Shown here: piece by piece, positions 61,666-64,000 of the stretch
Layout of the letters: each line of letters opens with the position of its first letter
Position numbering within the stretch: position 1 is the first letter of the stretch
From: Chamaea fasciata
Taxonomy: Eukaryota > Chordata > Aves > Passeriformes > Sylviidae
DNA length: 64,000 nt
Assembly (NCBI GenBank): GCA_029207755.1
Contig: JARCOQ010000003.1
Span: 43,420,144 to 43,484,143, forward strand
Direction: 5' to 3'
Position numbers and translations under genes: made by a program
Notes under the pieces: model-generated
Databases searched by the model: none
Told to the model about the DNA's origin: nothing
What the model saw: the letters and a program-made list of their open reading frames with translations, nothing else

Positions 61666-64000
61666 CCTCTTACTTTCACAGGTTGGCACCATTCCATTTA
61701 GCATTAAAAAAAAAATTTTTTTTTAAGGATATCCTTAATATTTCTGTGGTCAGAGAACGTTTCTGGAATGTGGGAGGCTGGGATGTTGAATCTTTTTCAC
61801 CTGATGTGAGCTGATTAATGAACTGTTGGCTGTGCTAAGTGAGGATCTTTCTTTCTTCAGGTTTTTTTTCCATATAGAAGGAACTTGGTTTCAGCCCCAT
61901 GTGGAACAAAAAATGGCTTGGGGATTCCTTAAACCTCAAATTTGTGTACAACTAGAAAATCGTCTCTCACCCAGCTGTCAGAGATGACTCATCCCTGTGA
62001 GACGGCCGTAATTTTCTTTTGGAACACACAATAGCTTCCAAGTGACCAGCAGTGCAGTACATAATGGACATATCCTGAACTGGAGGGGCTTCTAAATCAA
62101 GGCCAGACTAAATGAAGCTCCTTGGAGTTTGGGAAGAGAGATTCGCTTTTAACATGGACATAGAGGGAGAGAGCTGTATGAGCTGAGAAGTTGCAGGGTT
62201 TGTCTTTTACCAAGGCTTTTCTGCTTCATGCACAACCAGGACCTGGATTAAGGTACAAAGGCAGGTTTTTAAGGCAGCCTGCTTTGGATATGGGCAATGA
62301 AATTAAACATTTGTTGTGGAACAAGCACACCGTTTTGCAGTTGGGGTGAATCTAGGTCCCATTTTAGCTTTAAATCAACCTTGGAATACAACAGTTCATT
62401 CTAGTCCAGTGCCCCTGCTTTCACCTTACCACAGGTTAACCAGGAGCCATCATACAACCAGTTATTGCTTCATGTAACCCGCAGTGAAACTACCTCACTG
62501 GATCACTGCTCACTTACATATCAACAATAAGACATGATTTGGGAGTTCTTGGTCCTGGTGTTTCAGATATGAAACTGCAATGAAGCATATCCACTGTGTC
62601 AAAAGCTGCTCTTATGGCCAGGATTTGGGCAAAGTGGCATTCACCCAGAAGATTTGAGCTTTTCATACCCAAACTAGCTGCTTCTGAGTTGTGCCATTGC
62701 AAATACTGTCTGCATACATACATATGTGCACATCCAAGTGCACATCCAAATGATATGGGAACAACTGCCTGCAGCCTGGAATTTTTACCTGTGAGCATCC
62801 CAGGATAGCTCAAGAGATGTGCAAAGAAGCAGGTTACCTTCCACAGCTCATGGGCACCAAGGTATATGTGCAGTCCAATTTGCTGTGGTTTCTGTCTAGA
62901 GCAGAGCTGGAGGACTGTGTAGCATTAAACTTCTCATAACTCTTCCCACGTTATCTGAAATCTCCTCCTTCTCCTTAGGCCCAGGCAAACTTCTTTAGGC
63001 ATAAAGGCATTTCATGCCTGGATGTATATTGTCACTCCTCTCCCTTCACTCTTTTACACCTTTTACATCTTTTCTCAAGTAGTCCAAGAAAGAAGAAAAG
63101 AAAAATAGAAACCAATAACTTGATTAAAACTATATTAAAACTATCTCTTTCACCTGTAGCAGGAGTATATTCTACTGAGGATGTATTTCTGTTGAAGATT
63201 AAAAATCAGCTGCACAATTCTGCAGGATAGAATAAAACCAAGTCCCCTTCAAGCAAAAATGTACCTGGGTGTCTAGGGATCTCCTGAAAATCTTCAGCTT
63301 GCCACAGCACTGAAATAGGCGGAGAGCTGAGAGAAAACAGAATGAAAGTAGATGGTAATCTACCTTTCCCAGTCAGTGTCCACCTACATCAGCCACACAG
63401 AAGAGCATGGAGCCGGTCCTAGCATTCCTCCAGCAATTACTTATCCTTTTCTTGAAGACTTCAAATGGATGAAGGCACACATCATCCCTTTGAAAAGCTA
63501 GTGACAGTTGTCCTTCCCCTTTCATTTCTCCAAAATAACAGTTTTAGACTAGCTCTCTAAAACACAAACTACCATTTTTCTTCTGAAAACTTCTAAATAA
63601 CTCTTAAAATCTAGGAGCTGGACAGAAACTCTGGGATGTAAATGGTGCTGCCTTTATTTCAGGTGTGCTGGCTGGCAGCTAACACATACAGACAGCAAAC
63701 GTGAAATAACAGAACAATGATTATCTGCACATACTGTTTAGCTTGTGGCCATCGTCACAGTAGATAAAGTTCTCACGTCCCATTCGGAGAGACAGGTAAA
63801 TAGATTTCGCTTCAAATATGAGTATCAAGAACCTATAACATTTCCTGTGTGACAGATTGTATGTGGTTGTGCGTATGTGTATGACAGACAGTGCTGGAAT
63901 ATTTTAAACACTAAACTGCTACATCCAGCGATTGGTAAATTAAACAGTCATTCATCAGTTACCATAGTGATGCAGATGCAATCACAGTGAACAAAGAAGG
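61666..64000. other. Non-coding stretch to the window end
   Basis: No exon, RNA gene or identified repeat is seen. There is a 12-bp tandem duplication (gtgcacatccaa) at 62,726-62,749. The paired frames at 62,514-62,813 overlap on opposite strands and look like chance. Confidence 0.5.

Overview
The window is vertebrate nuclear DNA, almost certainly from a bird and probably a passerine. It is AT-rich with one sharp CpG island. Its recognisable repeats are avian: 5'-truncated CR1 LINEs, ERV long terminal repeats, and a tRNA-Ile-headed, CR1-tailed SINE of the TguSINE1 type, which I recall as a passerine family. Older amniote repeats (a MIR-like SINE and a very old CR1) are also present. No bacterial, phage, CRISPR or organellar content is visible. 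All calls are by eye and from memory of consensus sequences.

Layout. 1-11,080: AT-rich non-coding DNA with an old CR1 at about 2.37-3.25 kb; most simply the first intron of a minus-strand gene. 11,100-12,870: CpG island, the only convincing promoter. On the minus strand it holds a CCAAT box, GC boxes, a first AUG in strong context at 12,063 and a consensus splice donor at 12,001/12,000. This gives a 21-codon phase-0 first coding exon of a gene that would run left out of the window; I do not recognise the protein. A TATA-like motif at 11.67 kb and another donor at 11.53 kb may mark an alternative start. 14,160-14,480: a smaller GC-rich patch with a 26-bp x 4 minisatellite and an open frame with an N-myristoylation-type start, of uncertain meaning.

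14.5-64 kb: about 50 kb with no exon, RNA gene or long credible ORF. It holds an ancient CR1 (18.8-19.3 kb), a MIR-like SINE (22.9-23.1 kb), a 272-bp solo LTR with a perfect 6-bp target duplication (30.6-30.85 kb), an ERVL-like LTR with adjoining sequence (36.3-37.0 kb), a TguSINE1-type SINE (41.7-41.9 kb), a possible polyadenylated retrocopy ending in 45 A (46.1-46.65 kb), a CR1 3' end (58.66-58.86 kb) and a possible old tRNA-derived SINE (61.57-61.66 kb). Several AT-rich stretches with homeodomain-, POU- or AP-1-like words (42.6, 52.6, 55.1, 57.3 kb) could be conserved enhancers, which cannot be shown from one sequence.

I found no clear undescribed biological system. The most useful leads are the unidentified minus-strand first exon, the GC-rich minisatellite ORF region at 14 kb, the poly(A)-tailed candidate retrocopy, and the well-dated insertions (solo LTR, SINE).
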